DNA of 64,000 nt from Rhizobium favelukesii (GTDB taxonomy: Bacteria > Pseudomonadota > Alphaproteobacteria > Rhizobiales > Rhizobiaceae). This document shows, piece after piece, positions 53,782 to 61,763 of the stretch; within the stretch, counting starts at the first letter, position 1; the number at the start of each line of letters is the position of its first letter. The notes under the pieces are model-generated. The model did not search any database. It saw only the letters and a program-made list of their open reading frames with translations, and was not told the DNA's origin. Location of the stretch: positions 1,302,001-1,366,000 of the forward strand of contig NZ_HG916855.1 of assembly GCF_000577275.2 (NCBI RefSeq), in the 5' to 3' direction. The translations under genes were made by a program, and so were the position numbers.

Positions 53782-54657
53782 ATGTTGTCGACGGAAGATC
53801 CAAAGCTGCCAGGCAATACCGCGCGCAGGCATTTTCTGGGTGTGGCCGCCGCCGCCGGTGCTCGTTTCGCAAGCGTTGCGGCCATCGCCATGGCAGTTTC
53901 CTCTTCCCCTGCGCACGCGATGGGCAGGCGTTGGGGGCGCGGTGGTTCTGGTGGACGCGGGCATGGCAATTCTGGTGGCAGCGGGAATGGCAACTCTGGT
54001 GGCGGCGGTGGTGCGCATTGCTTCTTGCGTGGGACATCGATCCTCACGGATTGCGGTGAAAAACGTGTCGAGGATCTTCGGATCGGCGATCGCGTTGCGC
54101 TTCCGGATGGGGATATACGGCGGATCAAGTGGGTCGGTCGCCAAGTCTTCAAGAGGAGTGGCGCGCGCTGGCATGACGGCGTCGTGCCGGTCCGAGTCTC
54201 GCGCCATGCGCTGGATGAGCATACGCCACATTCCGATCTCTACCTGTCGCCTGGCCATGCGCTGCTCCTGAACGGTGTTCTGATCCGCGTCAAGGACCTC
54301 GTGAACGGCACGACGATCGCGCCAGTCGTTCCTGCCAACGACAGGTCGATCGAGTACTATGCCGTCCTGCTCGATACGCATGAAGTCATCCTTGCTGAAG
54401 GCGCTGCGGCCGAGACTTTCCATCCCTCGGACAACAGTCACGAAAACTTCTCCAATTTCGCGGAGTACGAACGCCTTTATGCCGGTGAGGAGCGCGGTCC
54501 GATGACGTCTTATGCGCCGGTTGTCGGCGAGGAAGGCGGCTGGACGCATTTGAAGGCGCTTCTCCTGCTTGGCGCTTCGCATTGGGTGCCGACGCGCCAC
54601 CCATTCGAGGATGCCTGCGAAAAGATCAACGCGCGTGCCAAGGAGCTGTCGGTCTGA
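53782..54657 (+). CDS. TAT-exported Hint-domain (hedgehog/intein-like) protein
   Basis: 291 residues. A twin-Arg signal (ARRHFLGVAAAAGARFASVA, cleavage near AHA) is followed by a Gly/Ser/Asn linker (SGGSGNGNSGGGGGA). A Hint_2-type domain then begins at Cys: CFLRGTSILTDCGEKRVEDL, then DRVALPDGDIRRIKWVGRQV and DLYLSPGHALLLNGVLI. The Cys start and the His in SPGHAL are the catalytic positions of hedgehog/intein autoprocessing. C-terminal residues after about 205 have no known domain. It is monocistronic. The start at 53782 follows AAGGAAG. Confidence 0.85.
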   Translation: MLSTEDPKLPGNTARRHFLGVAAAAGARFASVAAIAMAVSSSPAHAMGRRWGRGGSGGRGHGNSGGSGNGNSGGGGGAHCFLRGTSILTDCGEKRVEDLRIGDRVALPDGDIRRIKWVGRQVFKRSGARWHDGVVPVRVSRHALDEHTPHSDLYLSPGHALLLNGVLIRVKDLVNGTTIAPVVPANDRSIEYYAVLLDTHEVILAEGAAAETFHPSDNSHENFSNFAEYERLYAGEERGPMTSYAPVVGEEGGWTHLKALLLLGASHWVPTRHPFEDACEKINARAKELSV

Positions 54658-54686
54658 CACGCGACGGGCTGTCGTCGTCTTCGAAC

Positions 54687-54869
54687 TCAACCGTTCAAAA
54701 AAAGACCGGCATGCGGAACGTGAGGTTCCGCGATGCCGGCTGGAGATCGGGCTGAAGACGAAGGGACGATACCTCCAGCCATCGGGTCATGGTCACCCGG
54801 TGGAGGCAATGTCTGTCGTTCGACCTCTGGCGGCGTAGCTTCAACCTCCCGATGCTGCTTTTCTTTCAT
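54687..54869 (-). CDS. Possible small proline-rich protein
   Basis: 60 residues, MKEKQHREVEATPPEVERQT, with PPPGDHDPM and no domain. GAGGT lies upstream of the ATG. The 3' part overlaps a strong minus-strand terminator hairpin, which is odd for a normal gene; the real product may end earlier or the frame may be spurious. The stretch 54870-55212 (343 bases) holds a 16-bp tandem repeat and no other recognised gene. Confidence 0.3.
   Translation of the reverse strand: MKEKQHREVEATPPEVERQTLPPPGDHDPMAGGIVPSSSARSPAGIAEPHVPHAGLFLNG
54697..54739 (-). terminator. Strong rho-independent terminator, minus strand
   Basis: CCGGCATGCGGAAC, loop GTGAG, GTTCCGCGATGCCGG pairs over 14 bp with one bulged G. 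On the minus strand it is followed by TCTTTTTTT. On the plus strand there is no T-run, so it does not end the Hint gene transcript. It implies minus-strand transcription from upstream of 54740. Confidence 0.8.
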
Positions 54870-54980
54870 CACGTGAGACCTCGTGTTCGAGCCGTCGGTC
54901 GACTAATCCTCGACCTTGCGCGAGGCGTCATGAGCCGTCGGTGAGCACACTTGCTCGGCGAGCAGACGCTGCCTCACCTC

Positions 54981-55012
54981 AAAGGGTCGCGGCCGCAAAG
55001 GGTCGCGGCCGC
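54981..55012. repeat. Perfect 16-bp tandem duplication
   Basis: AAAGGGTCGCGGCCGC occurs twice with no gap. It contains the palindrome GCGGCCGC. No gene is seen here. Function unknown; may be a replication slippage product. Confidence 0.85.
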
Positions 55013-55212
55013 GCCATTGCCGTGGGCTGCACTTCGGGCCGGATAGCAAGACGAGCAGAGGCATTCTTCACGGCGCCTAATGAGACATGGAGCACGCGCC
55101 TCGTGAAGGGTGATCGAGCGCTTCAATATGATCCCGACCGACACACGGGCGGCATCGGAGGGCAGGCCGCGACAACCTGCAGGTCGATAGGTGCAAGACC
55201 CGTTGCGCTACG

Positions 55213-55617
55213 CTAGTGGGACCTATTGTCTGGCAACGTCTCGGCGGGCACGACAATACCGGCATAGTGAACGGGAACGTCGTCGCGATCGCGAAAACAC
55301 CGGCCGAACGCACATACGGGGATATAAGTGCCGTCCTGATTAAGGACGCGATAGTTCTGCACCGTGGGATGCTGGGCAACGATCGCGTCGTTGATTTGCT
55401 TGGCCAAGGTCGGCGCATCCTGAGGATGGATGCGCGCCATGTAGGTCTGTAGTGGCAGACCATGTTCCGTTTCGTCAGGTTCCAGACCAAACAAGGAGGC
55501 AAGCGCGCTGTCCGCATAGACAAGATTGCTCTTGAGGTCCCATGTAAACAATCCAGCATCAGGCATCGGCTCGCCTGATATCTGTGTGGAAAACAGTTGA
55601 TCGCCTCCGGGTATCAT
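55213..55617 (-). CDS. Stand-alone PAS-domain protein
   Basis: 134 residues. A PAS_3-like fold is recognised: GLFTWDLKSNLVYADSALAS, LFGLEPDE, HPQDAPTLAKQINDAI, and YRVLNQDGTYIPVCAFGRCF. No output domain is attached, so it may be a sensory adaptor. The start at 55617 follows GAGGAACGGCT. Rhizobial genomes carry many such small PAS proteins. Neighbours (Hint protein, ArsR) give no clear partner. Confidence 0.82.
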   Translation of the reverse strand: MIPGGDQLFSTQISGEPMPDAGLFTWDLKSNLVYADSALASLFGLEPDETEHGLPLQTYMARIHPQDAPTLAKQINDAIVAQHPTVQNYRVLNQDGTYIPVCAFGRCFRDRDDVPVHYAGIVVPAETLPDNRSH

Positions 55618-55712
55618 AGCCGTTCCTCAAAGACCGCTTTGCAGAGAAGATGGCGCAGCCCACATTCTTCCGCAAGTTGGCACTTCAGAGTAATCGGCCA
55701 CTCTCCAGAAGT

Positions 55713-56024
55713 TTAGCTAGCATTCCTCAGCGTGGCGGTCGATTGATCATAGATTTCACCAAGGGTCGCAAGGATTTTTCGGACACCGTAGTGGGTCGTC
55801 GAATAGTAGATCGTCTGCGCGTCACGCCGCGTTGTTACAACTTTGCCTTCACGCATCCTTGCCAGATGTTGGGAAAGGGCCGACTGGGAAAGGCCAACTC
55901 TTTTCGCTAACTCGCCGACGTTTAGCTCATTATCCAGGAGCAGCCCGGCAATTAGGAGCCTCTTTTCGTTTGCCAGAAGCGCAAGCAGCCTTGCCTCATC
56001 ATCGAAGTTTTTATCATTGGGCAT
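55713..56024 (-). CDS. ArsR/SmtB-family transcriptional regulator
   Basis: 103 residues. The winged helix is NVGELAKRVGLSQSALSQHL then ARMREGKVVTTRRDAQTIYY. The helix preceding it, LLALLANEKRLLIAGLLLDN, completes the ArsR fold. No metal-binding Cys (ELCVCDL motif) is seen, so it is of the non-metal type, like NolR. Neighbouring PAS gene ends 95 bp downstream. Target unknown. Confidence 0.88.
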   Translation of the reverse strand: MPNDKNFDDEARLLALLANEKRLLIAGLLLDNELNVGELAKRVGLSQSALSQHLARMREGKVVTTRRDAQTIYYSTTHYGVRKILATLGEIYDQSTATLRNAS

Positions 56025-56185
56025 TTCAAGAATTCACCTAACTTTGTGGGCCATTCCTACGATGAAAGCCGTCGCAGAAGTTCCACGAATTCGCGTCTGC
56101 GACGATTTCGCTCCGATCGCCACTGCGGGCTCTTGCCGACGCACATGCAAGGTGGCCCGACGAGGCGGTGCCAACGCGATCAATC

Positions 56186-56585
56186 TTACGCCTGTCTTGC
56201 GCGTAAGCGCTCGGCGTAACCGGCGTCCAAATGCCCGACGCCAACGGGCAGCATTCTTTCGGGGCCCTCACGCAGCTCGTCCTCATTAAGCTTCTGGCGG
56301 AGAATTTCGGCGGGCGTTCGATAGCCGAGGCATTTGCGCGGCGTTGCGTTGAACTGATCGGAAATCTCCTTCAAGTCGCGGTCGGTGATCGACAGCGGAT
56401 CCTCTCTTGAAAGCCATTCCCTGGCCCGCCTATTGGTGTTTTCGACGTGCCCTTTTGCCAAGGCGACTTGGATCACAACCGTGTCTGGGTTCGGATGCTG
56501 GCCTGAAGGTAGGGCCAGTCAGTGAACTCGGTGCCACGGTCGAATGTAATTGAACGGCGGGCGAAGTGGAGGCGGGAAGGAGAGC
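56186..56585 (-). pseudogene. IS30-family transposase remnant
   Basis: Two frames join: RRSITFDRGTEFTDWPYLQA, an in-frame stop, then SPWQKGT, and after a one-base shift VENTNRRAREWLSREDPLSI then TDRDLKEISDQFNATPRKCL, GYRTPAEILRQKL. These are the last third of an IS30 transposase, including the catalytic Glu (VENTNRR). No 5' part or terminal repeats are visible. The break (ACGTC for ACGGTC near 56447) and stop show it is inactive. Confidence 0.82.
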
Positions 56586-56612
56586 GCGAGGGGAACGCGC
56601 ACGGACCTACCC

Positions 56613-57029
56613 TCAATCGGTTCGGCTGACTCTCGCGCTTGGCTGAGCCAGGAAAGGCTCGAAGGCTGCTGCGATCTTTGCGAGAAATCCCTTGCTGAAC
56701 GATCCTAACACCTCTGCATTCGGATCAAAGTAAAAGGACTGTTCGGCTACGTCGTGATTGAATTCAGAGACGGTAATCCATGCATCTTTCCACTCACGGA
56801 TTCCAGCGCGGCGGCATTCGAGTTGTGGAATCTCCAATGCGGTTGATCGGAGCGGGGCGGGGTGCCTGAGACAGCCCGTAGGATAAGGTTTGTCCGGTTG
56901 CCTTTCGGGATTGCCAGAACCATGCAAACCGGGTGTGCCTTCCGTCCCTCGGTTTCTCCGGTTGTCGCGCTGCCATGTCGAGAGATGAGGGTAGCGGATG
57001 ATCGAACCATTGGCCGAAGTATCAGCCAT
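56613..57029 (-). pseudogene. PemK/MazF-like toxin gene with two compensating frameshifts
   Basis: The open frame (138 residues) starts MADTSANGSIIRYPHLSTWQ, loses sense, then resumes TALEIPQLECRRAGIREWKD. Between them the next frame reads GETEGRKAHPVCMVLAIPKG then NRTNLILRAVSGTPPRSDQ, which fits a growth-inhibitor toxin (R-x-P-x-x-V). One base too many near 56961 and one missing near 56851 explain it. So 40 central residues are scrambled if read as is. The remaining C-terminal ISKG-type helix is intact. A truncated antitoxin lies upstream. Confidence 0.6.
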
Positions 57030-57074
57030 CGGTCTCGCTTCCTTCCTGTATCAACCGATCCAGTTCCGGGCCGA

Positions 57075-57227
57075 TCAACGCTGCCAGTTCAGGGGGACTT
57101 CCTTGGGACCATAGGCCCGGCGCTGATCGCCTTTTTGTTTCATGGCCTCGAAATCGTCGTAGGTCATGAGGACATAGCGGGCCCTGCGATGCTGAGTAAT
57201 GGCGACCGGCTGGCGATCTGCCGCCAT
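57075..57227 (-). pseudogene. Truncated Phd/YefM-like antitoxin
   Basis: 50 residues: MAADRQPVAITQHRRARYVL then MTYDDFEAMKQKGDQRRAYG. PVAIT-x-H-x-R-x-R-x-V-L-M is the second strand-helix part of prevent-host-death antitoxins. The usual first 20-25 residues are missing; a stop lies eight codons upstream of the possible GTG start. It ends 46 bp before the toxin remnant, the normal antitoxin-toxin order. Confidence 0.5.
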
Positions 57228-57271
57228 GGTCACGGTCTTAATATCGCGCAGCGATCTCTAACCGAGGCAGT

Positions 57272-58255
57272 TTAGTTGACGAACGCGACGATCACCCCTG
57301 GCCTCACCATCGCTGCCAATTCCTCAACGTCCCAGTTGGTGAGGCGAACGCATCCATGTGATCCGGTCTTGTCGATGAGGGACGGTTCCGGTGTGCCGTG
57401 AATCCCGTAAGTCGGCTCCGTCAGATCGATCCAAACGGTTCCGACGGGCCCATTGGGACCGCCTGGTAGTTTGAGAACCTTTTTGTTCTTGCCCTGTTGA
57501 AAATTGACCTTCGGGTTGTAGATGTAGGGGGGCATGCGTGCGACACCTTTGACCTTGTGAGTCCCCGAAGGTGACGGCGTTTCTTCGCTGCCGATCGTGG
57601 CGGGATAAACAGAAATCAGCAAACCAGCGTCATCGAACGCAAGAACTTGCCCAATGCGTCTTCGCACTTCGATCCGTTTAACCGCACCTTGTTTCGGGTC
57701 GCCTGGCATCGCCACGAGGACTGTTGCTCCGACGGCAAATGCCGAGCCAGGATTCAGTCCCTTCAAAAGGTCGATATCCATGTGGAACCGCTCCGATAGC
57801 CTCTCCGCAACGCTTGTGTAGCCGAGGTACCTCATCTTGGCCTGCTTGGCGTAGTCTTTTGGAATGTGGTCGACGAGCGCTCTCGCGTCGTCCCGGGAGA
57901 TCACATAGGGCTGTATGACTGGTCTGTCGTCAGTAAGGAAGCGGATGACTTCAGAGTTCAGCTTTCCATCTGTCGGGATCCCCCGCATGGCTTCCAGCCC
58001 AGAAATCGCCTTGCTGACGTTCTCACCATATTGCCCGTCTATTACCCCGGGAGATGACCCTGCGCGATCCAGAAGGACCTGCAGACGAACGATGGCGGGA
58101 TCTGGTCGAGGCGAGGCATTGGCTGGTCGGTCCGGCGCAATGGCATCGATCGCGGCACTATTGATGGCCTCCGCACCAAGTTCCTGGGCGCTCACGGTGC
58201 CGAGCAGGCATAGGCTAAGAGAGGCTGCGAGAACGATCATGTTTTTCATGAGCAT
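57272..58255 (-). CDS. L,D-transpeptidase (YkuD family) with peptidoglycan-binding region
   Basis: About 327 residues. The signal peptide (MLMKNMIVLAASLSLCLLGT, cleavage near VSA-QE) is followed by a peptidoglycan-binding type 1 region (LQVLLDRAGSSPGVIDGQYG), a LysM-like segment (YTSVAERLSERFHMDIDLLK) and the YkuD domain with YGIHGTPEPSLIDKTGSHGC and VRLTNWD. The catalytic motif HG-x13-SHGCVR is complete. It makes 3-3 crosslinks or attaches proteins to peptidoglycan. The start at 58255 is chosen for the signal peptide; M at 58249 is equally likely. Confidence 0.9.
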   Translation of the reverse strand: MLMKNMIVLAASLSLCLLGTVSAQELGAEAINSAAIDAIAPDRPANASPRPDPAIVRLQVLLDRAGSSPGVIDGQYGENVSKAISGLEAMRGIPTDGKLNSEVIRFLTDDRPVIQPYVISRDDARALVDHIPKDYAKQAKMRYLGYTSVAERLSERFHMDIDLLKGLNPGSAFAVGATVLVAMPGDPKQGAVKRIEVRRRIGQVLAFDDAGLLISVYPATIGSEETPSPSGTHKVKGVARMPPYIYNPKVNFQQGKNKKVLKLPGGPNGPVGTVWIDLTEPTYGIHGTPEPSLIDKTGSHGCVRLTNWDVEELAAMVRPGVIVAFVN

Positions 58256-58408
58256 CAAATCTGCGGCGGCCGAACTTGTTCCACCGATGAAGACCAGGAA
58301 TTCCAAACGCAGCGTATCGACCGTACGCTATCGTACACATGTTATTCATTGACGTCTAATATAGCGAAGTTACGATGCGGCTTGTCTGATAAATTGGCGA
58401 GGTAAGCG

Positions 58409-58651
58409 ATGCTTGTTAGACGTATCCGAGACACTGATATGGCGATGCTCTCACGCTCCGTCCAAACCTGGTACAAACACTACCGGGCCACCCCTAATGA
58501 GAGAGCATCTGAAATGCTTTGCAGTGCGGCAATTAGTCTTTTCAATCAAGGGCATAACACTCAGGAAGAGCTGACGACTTTGTTGATCACGAGGTACCCG
58601 GGACCGACCGCAGTGCTGATCAACGCACCGACTTCACGATCCACTCAATAG
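58409..58651 (+). CDS. Small helical protein, member of a dispersed paralogous family
   Basis: 80 residues: MLVRRIRDTDMAMLSRSVQT, YKHYRATPNERASEMLCSAA, ISLFNQGHNTQEELTTLLIT. The last segment resembles ASTILHFYQDGVRDEQSLTR (52989-53189) and AAKLLIRRFQEGATSSRALS (35091-35375). GAGGTAAGCG precedes the ATG. The gene is convergent with the ATP-grasp operon. Function unknown. Confidence 0.6.
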   Translation: MLVRRIRDTDMAMLSRSVQTWYKHYRATPNERASEMLCSAAISLFNQGHNTQEELTTLLITRYPGPTAVLINAPTSRSTQ

Positions 58652-58832
58652 GCTGCTGCAGCCTCCTCGAGCGTTCCAATGCTGTCAGCGCTGACGATAG
58701 GACTGGGGTCCGGCGTCAATTTGCTGATAGGTCGGCCCCGGCGGGTGGAGAGCCAGGGCCGGCCTATTGAGGGCACCATTTGATTGGGGCTGCTCCCAAC
58801 CTTGCGAGAAGGCGAGGCACACGACCTTGCGA

Positions 58833-59876
58833 TCACAATGTCGCCAGAACGGCATTCGGCAATTGGGAACCGTAAATCTGGCGAATCTTGACCTTGCTTT
58901 CGAGCGACTCGATGACCGAGGATGAGAAGTCCACACCGTTGAGTTTCTCGAGGTTCTGAAGCCCTCCCGGCGTGAAGACGTTGATCTCCAAAATCCTGTC
59001 GCCAACAATATCAAGACCCACCAGAAACATGCCGTCAGCCACGAGCTTCGGCCTGACGATCTCGGCGACCTCAAGAATTTTGGGCGTGACCTTCACTGTT
59101 GCGGCCGTTCCCGCAGCACTGATATTCGAGCGAATGTCGCCTTTCGCCGGAACCCTGCGAAATGCCGCATAGCAGCCATCCTTCTCCAATGGCCGTCCGT
59201 TCATGACAAACAGCCGAACGTCACCTTCGACCGCGTCCGGTAGATATCCCTGAGCGATGAGGTATCCTTCATCGCTGACCGCTTCAAAGATCTGATTGAG
59301 GTTGGATTCCTTACTGGATTTGATCTTGAATACGTGTCTTCCACCCGATCCCTGCAGGGGTTTGAGAATGACACCTCGTTTTTGGCTGTCGATGAAGGCT
59401 CTGATCTCGTCCAGGCTCTTGGAAATGAGGGTGGACGGTCGAATGACCTTTGGGAAATCCTGAAAATACAGCTTGTTCTGCGCCTTCGCCAAGGCGTCTG
59501 GATCATTGACGGTCAGCACGCCGCGTTCGACTGCAAGCCGGCCGAACATCGCTCCGACATGGGCTGCCCAGGGGCGTTCGTCGGCATCCAGGGAAGGGTC
59601 GTTGCGCAGGAAGAGCACGTCGATCTCTCTTATATCGATCGTTTTGAGATTAGCCTTCTCATTCAGGTCTGCAATGAACGTATCGGCACTCTTCGGCTTG
59701 CCTGCGCCCGGAGTGGTGACGCGGACGGCGAGGCTGTCGTCTGGCCTTAGCACAAAATCGCCCGGGGTCGCGTAGCAAACCTCATGGCCACGAGCGATGG
59801 CCGCAATCGCGAGGGATGTCGTTGTGTAATAGGAGGTCTCGCTTTCGATGGCGTTCACGAAAAACGCGATTCGCAT
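58833..59876 (-). CDS. Glutathione synthetase-like ATP-grasp ligase (GshB/RimK superfamily)
   Basis: 347 residues. The N-terminal domain MRIAFFVNAIESETSYYTTT then IREIDVLFLRNDPSLDADER resembles GshB. The ATP-grasp core has GVILKPLQGSGGRHVFKIKS, YLIAQGYLPDAVEGDVRLFV, and GLDIVGDRILEINVFTPGGL with the Mg-binding E-x-N. It would join a carboxylate to an amine at the expense of ATP. It starts directly at the stop of the DUF1704 gene, third in a coupled operon. Unlike housekeeping gshB it is not near gshA or rsmE, so a peptide- or amino-acid-ligase role is more likely than glutathione synthesis. Confidence 0.88.
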   Translation of the reverse strand: MRIAFFVNAIESETSYYTTTSLAIAAIARGHEVCYATPGDFVLRPDDSLAVRVTTPGAGKPKSADTFIADLNEKANLKTIDIREIDVLFLRNDPSLDADERPWAAHVGAMFGRLAVERGVLTVNDPDALAKAQNKLYFQDFPKVIRPSTLISKSLDEIRAFIDSQKRGVILKPLQGSGGRHVFKIKSSKESNLNQIFEAVSDEGYLIAQGYLPDAVEGDVRLFVMNGRPLEKDGCYAAFRRVPAKGDIRSNISAAGTAATVKVTPKILEVAEIVRPKLVADGMFLVGLDIVGDRILEINVFTPGGLQNLEKLNGVDFSSSVIESLESKVKIRQIYGSQLPNAVLATL

Positions 59877-61763
59877 CTAGATTTCCTTTGGTTGAACCAG
59901 GTCGATGGGGCGCATTCCCTGTCTCGCTCTGTCGAGCCGTTCCCGGCCCTCGGCGGTTTCCAGAAACAGCGGGTGGACGGAAGGCGGCTTGAGCAAGCCG
60001 CGCGATGCAAGCTCTTCCATGATGGTGAAGTGAAAAGATGCGATCTTCCCCATCCAGAATGGCTCAAGTGCGCCGCCGCGCTTGAGGTGATCGAGCAGTT
60101 GCAGCAGGCCTCTCAGGTAGATCGCATCCTTGGCCAGGCCTCCACCGCGGTAGACCCTAAGAGCAAGGTTGAATGCCCCGGAATGCGTAAACTCGTAATC
60201 CATGACGAGCCGATGGAACGTTTCAGAAAAACTTGCGCCCGAGAGCATGTTGGCACAGGCGACAACCCTCGCCGCGATCAGTTTGAGCCGTTCAGCGGTC
60301 AATCCGCCCGACAGGTATTCGGCGAAAACTGCCAGACCTTCCTGCATTCCTTCATAGCCTGACAGCCCGGAACGAAAAAGCCGCAACCCTTGCGATGAGC
60401 CGTTGAAGTAGGTGAGAAGATGAACGCCGATTTCATGCGCAAGAAGCGGCTCCACGCGGCGCTGGTCCATTGCCGTTGCCTTCGATATCAGCAGACGATG
60501 ATCGGCCACCATCAGGCCAGAGGGAAGATCGTCCCGAAGCTCGATGTCCGCCTTGAAGTCTGGCCAAGCGCGTCGATAGGTTGCGACCATCGCCTCAGCA
60601 CGTCGCTTGACATAGTGGACATCGGCATGAGGGGCGTTTGAATCCGAACGATCATGTCCCACCGGGCCCTCACCGACAAGCTTCTCAAGGATGGTCTTGG
60701 CCTCGCCAAGAAGTGATGGCTCGACGGAGCCGTAGAGGGCCCTGCCGAACTCCATGAAACTTGTGTTCTGGCGCGCAGCGATCAGCGAAAGCTGCAAGTC
60801 AACCTCGCGCTGCTTCTCTCGATAGAGATCGTACAGCACCGGGTCTTCCATGTGGTCAAACGAGACCGAGAAAAGTCGTTGCTTGGCATTCTCGATCTGG
60901 ATCGTCAAAGGGCGGTACAGGAAGGTGGGCACGCCTTTTAACCCGTTCGACTTGAACTCCTGAAACGCCTGCTGTGCATTGATCGGTGTGACGGCGAGGA
61001 GAACATCAAATGCCGATGCAATCTCATCGACTCCTCGGTCAACGCGGCCGACAGCATCGATGAAGGCACGTCTGCCCAAGGATCGGTAGGAAATCGTCTT
61101 AACGAGCTTTGTCGCCGCCATGAAGGCACCGCACGACCGCAGTCCGGCGTCAAACAGCGTCGATATCAGCTGATCGCGCAGCTCCGGGTAAATCTCTCTT
61201 GACTCCGGGGTTCTATAAATTGGCGCAAACTCTACAGAAACGACTTCGCAACCGGATAATGCGGCAAGTTGACCGTCGATCGTGGAGGGCGGCGCACTGC
61301 GCTCCTGCACGCGCGGCGTGCGGAACCTGGCTTCACTTTCCATGATCGCCTTCGACAAGGCTGCGCCTGCCGCTGCCGCGTGCTCAGATGACCAAACCGA
61401 AACCTCAAATGGCGGCAGATAGGGTGCGTCGTCGGTCAGGAATCTGTCACGCTCAAGCTCTCCGCTTCGAATAATCAGGAAGCAACCAAATCGCTCGACG
61501 GCGACAGCGGTGACGGCTTCGACGATTGGCACCACCTGCTGGGGATCGGTAGCGAGGAGATAGGAAGCGTTGGCCTGGACCATGGCTCTTGCCACATCTT
61601 CCGATTTTCCCGTATCGATGTGCACAAAAAGGAAGGGAAGTTGTCGATCAATATGAAGGCGGCCACCTTCAGGTAGCCCCTTTCGGATCGGCTTGTCGTC
61701 GCGCAGGCATTGTTCGACATCGCGCAGCCAAGTGTCTTGCACCACTGAGGTCTGCCGCGTCAT
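59877..61763 (-). CDS. DUF1704 / QEGLA-motif metallopeptidase-like protein (MATCAP family)
   Basis: 628 residues of the family often called flavohemoglobin expression-modulating QEGLA motif protein. The catalytic type motif is H443-E-I-G-V-H448 (LLAHEIGVHLLTYFNG) with the third ligand Glu in GMQEGLAVFAEY (E475). In eukaryotes the same family (KIAA0895/MATCAP) removes C-terminal tyrosine from tubulin, so a carboxypeptidase activity is plausible. The N-terminal 380 residues are unassigned and may bind substrate. It is coupled to the amidohydrolase by ATGA and directly abuts the ATP-grasp gene. Domain assignment seen; reaction inferred. Confidence 0.88.
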   Translation of the reverse strand: MTRQTSVVQDTWLRDVEQCLRDDKPIRKGLPEGGRLHIDRQLPFLFVHIDTGKSEDVARAMVQANASYLLATDPQQVVPIVEAVTAVAVERFGCFLIIRSGELERDRFLTDDAPYLPPFEVSVWSSEHAAAAGAALSKAIMESEARFRTPRVQERSAPPSTIDGQLAALSGCEVVSVEFAPIYRTPESREIYPELRDQLISTLFDAGLRSCGAFMAATKLVKTISYRSLGRRAFIDAVGRVDRGVDEIASAFDVLLAVTPINAQQAFQEFKSNGLKGVPTFLYRPLTIQIENAKQRLFSVSFDHMEDPVLYDLYREKQREVDLQLSLIAARQNTSFMEFGRALYGSVEPSLLGEAKTILEKLVGEGPVGHDRSDSNAPHADVHYVKRRAEAMVATYRRAWPDFKADIELRDDLPSGLMVADHRLLISKATAMDQRRVEPLLAHEIGVHLLTYFNGSSQGLRLFRSGLSGYEGMQEGLAVFAEYLSGGLTAERLKLIAARVVACANMLSGASFSETFHRLVMDYEFTHSGAFNLALRVYRGGGLAKDAIYLRGLLQLLDHLKRGGALEPFWMGKIASFHFTIMEELASRGLLKPPSVHPLFLETAEGRERLDRARQGMRPIDLVQPKEI

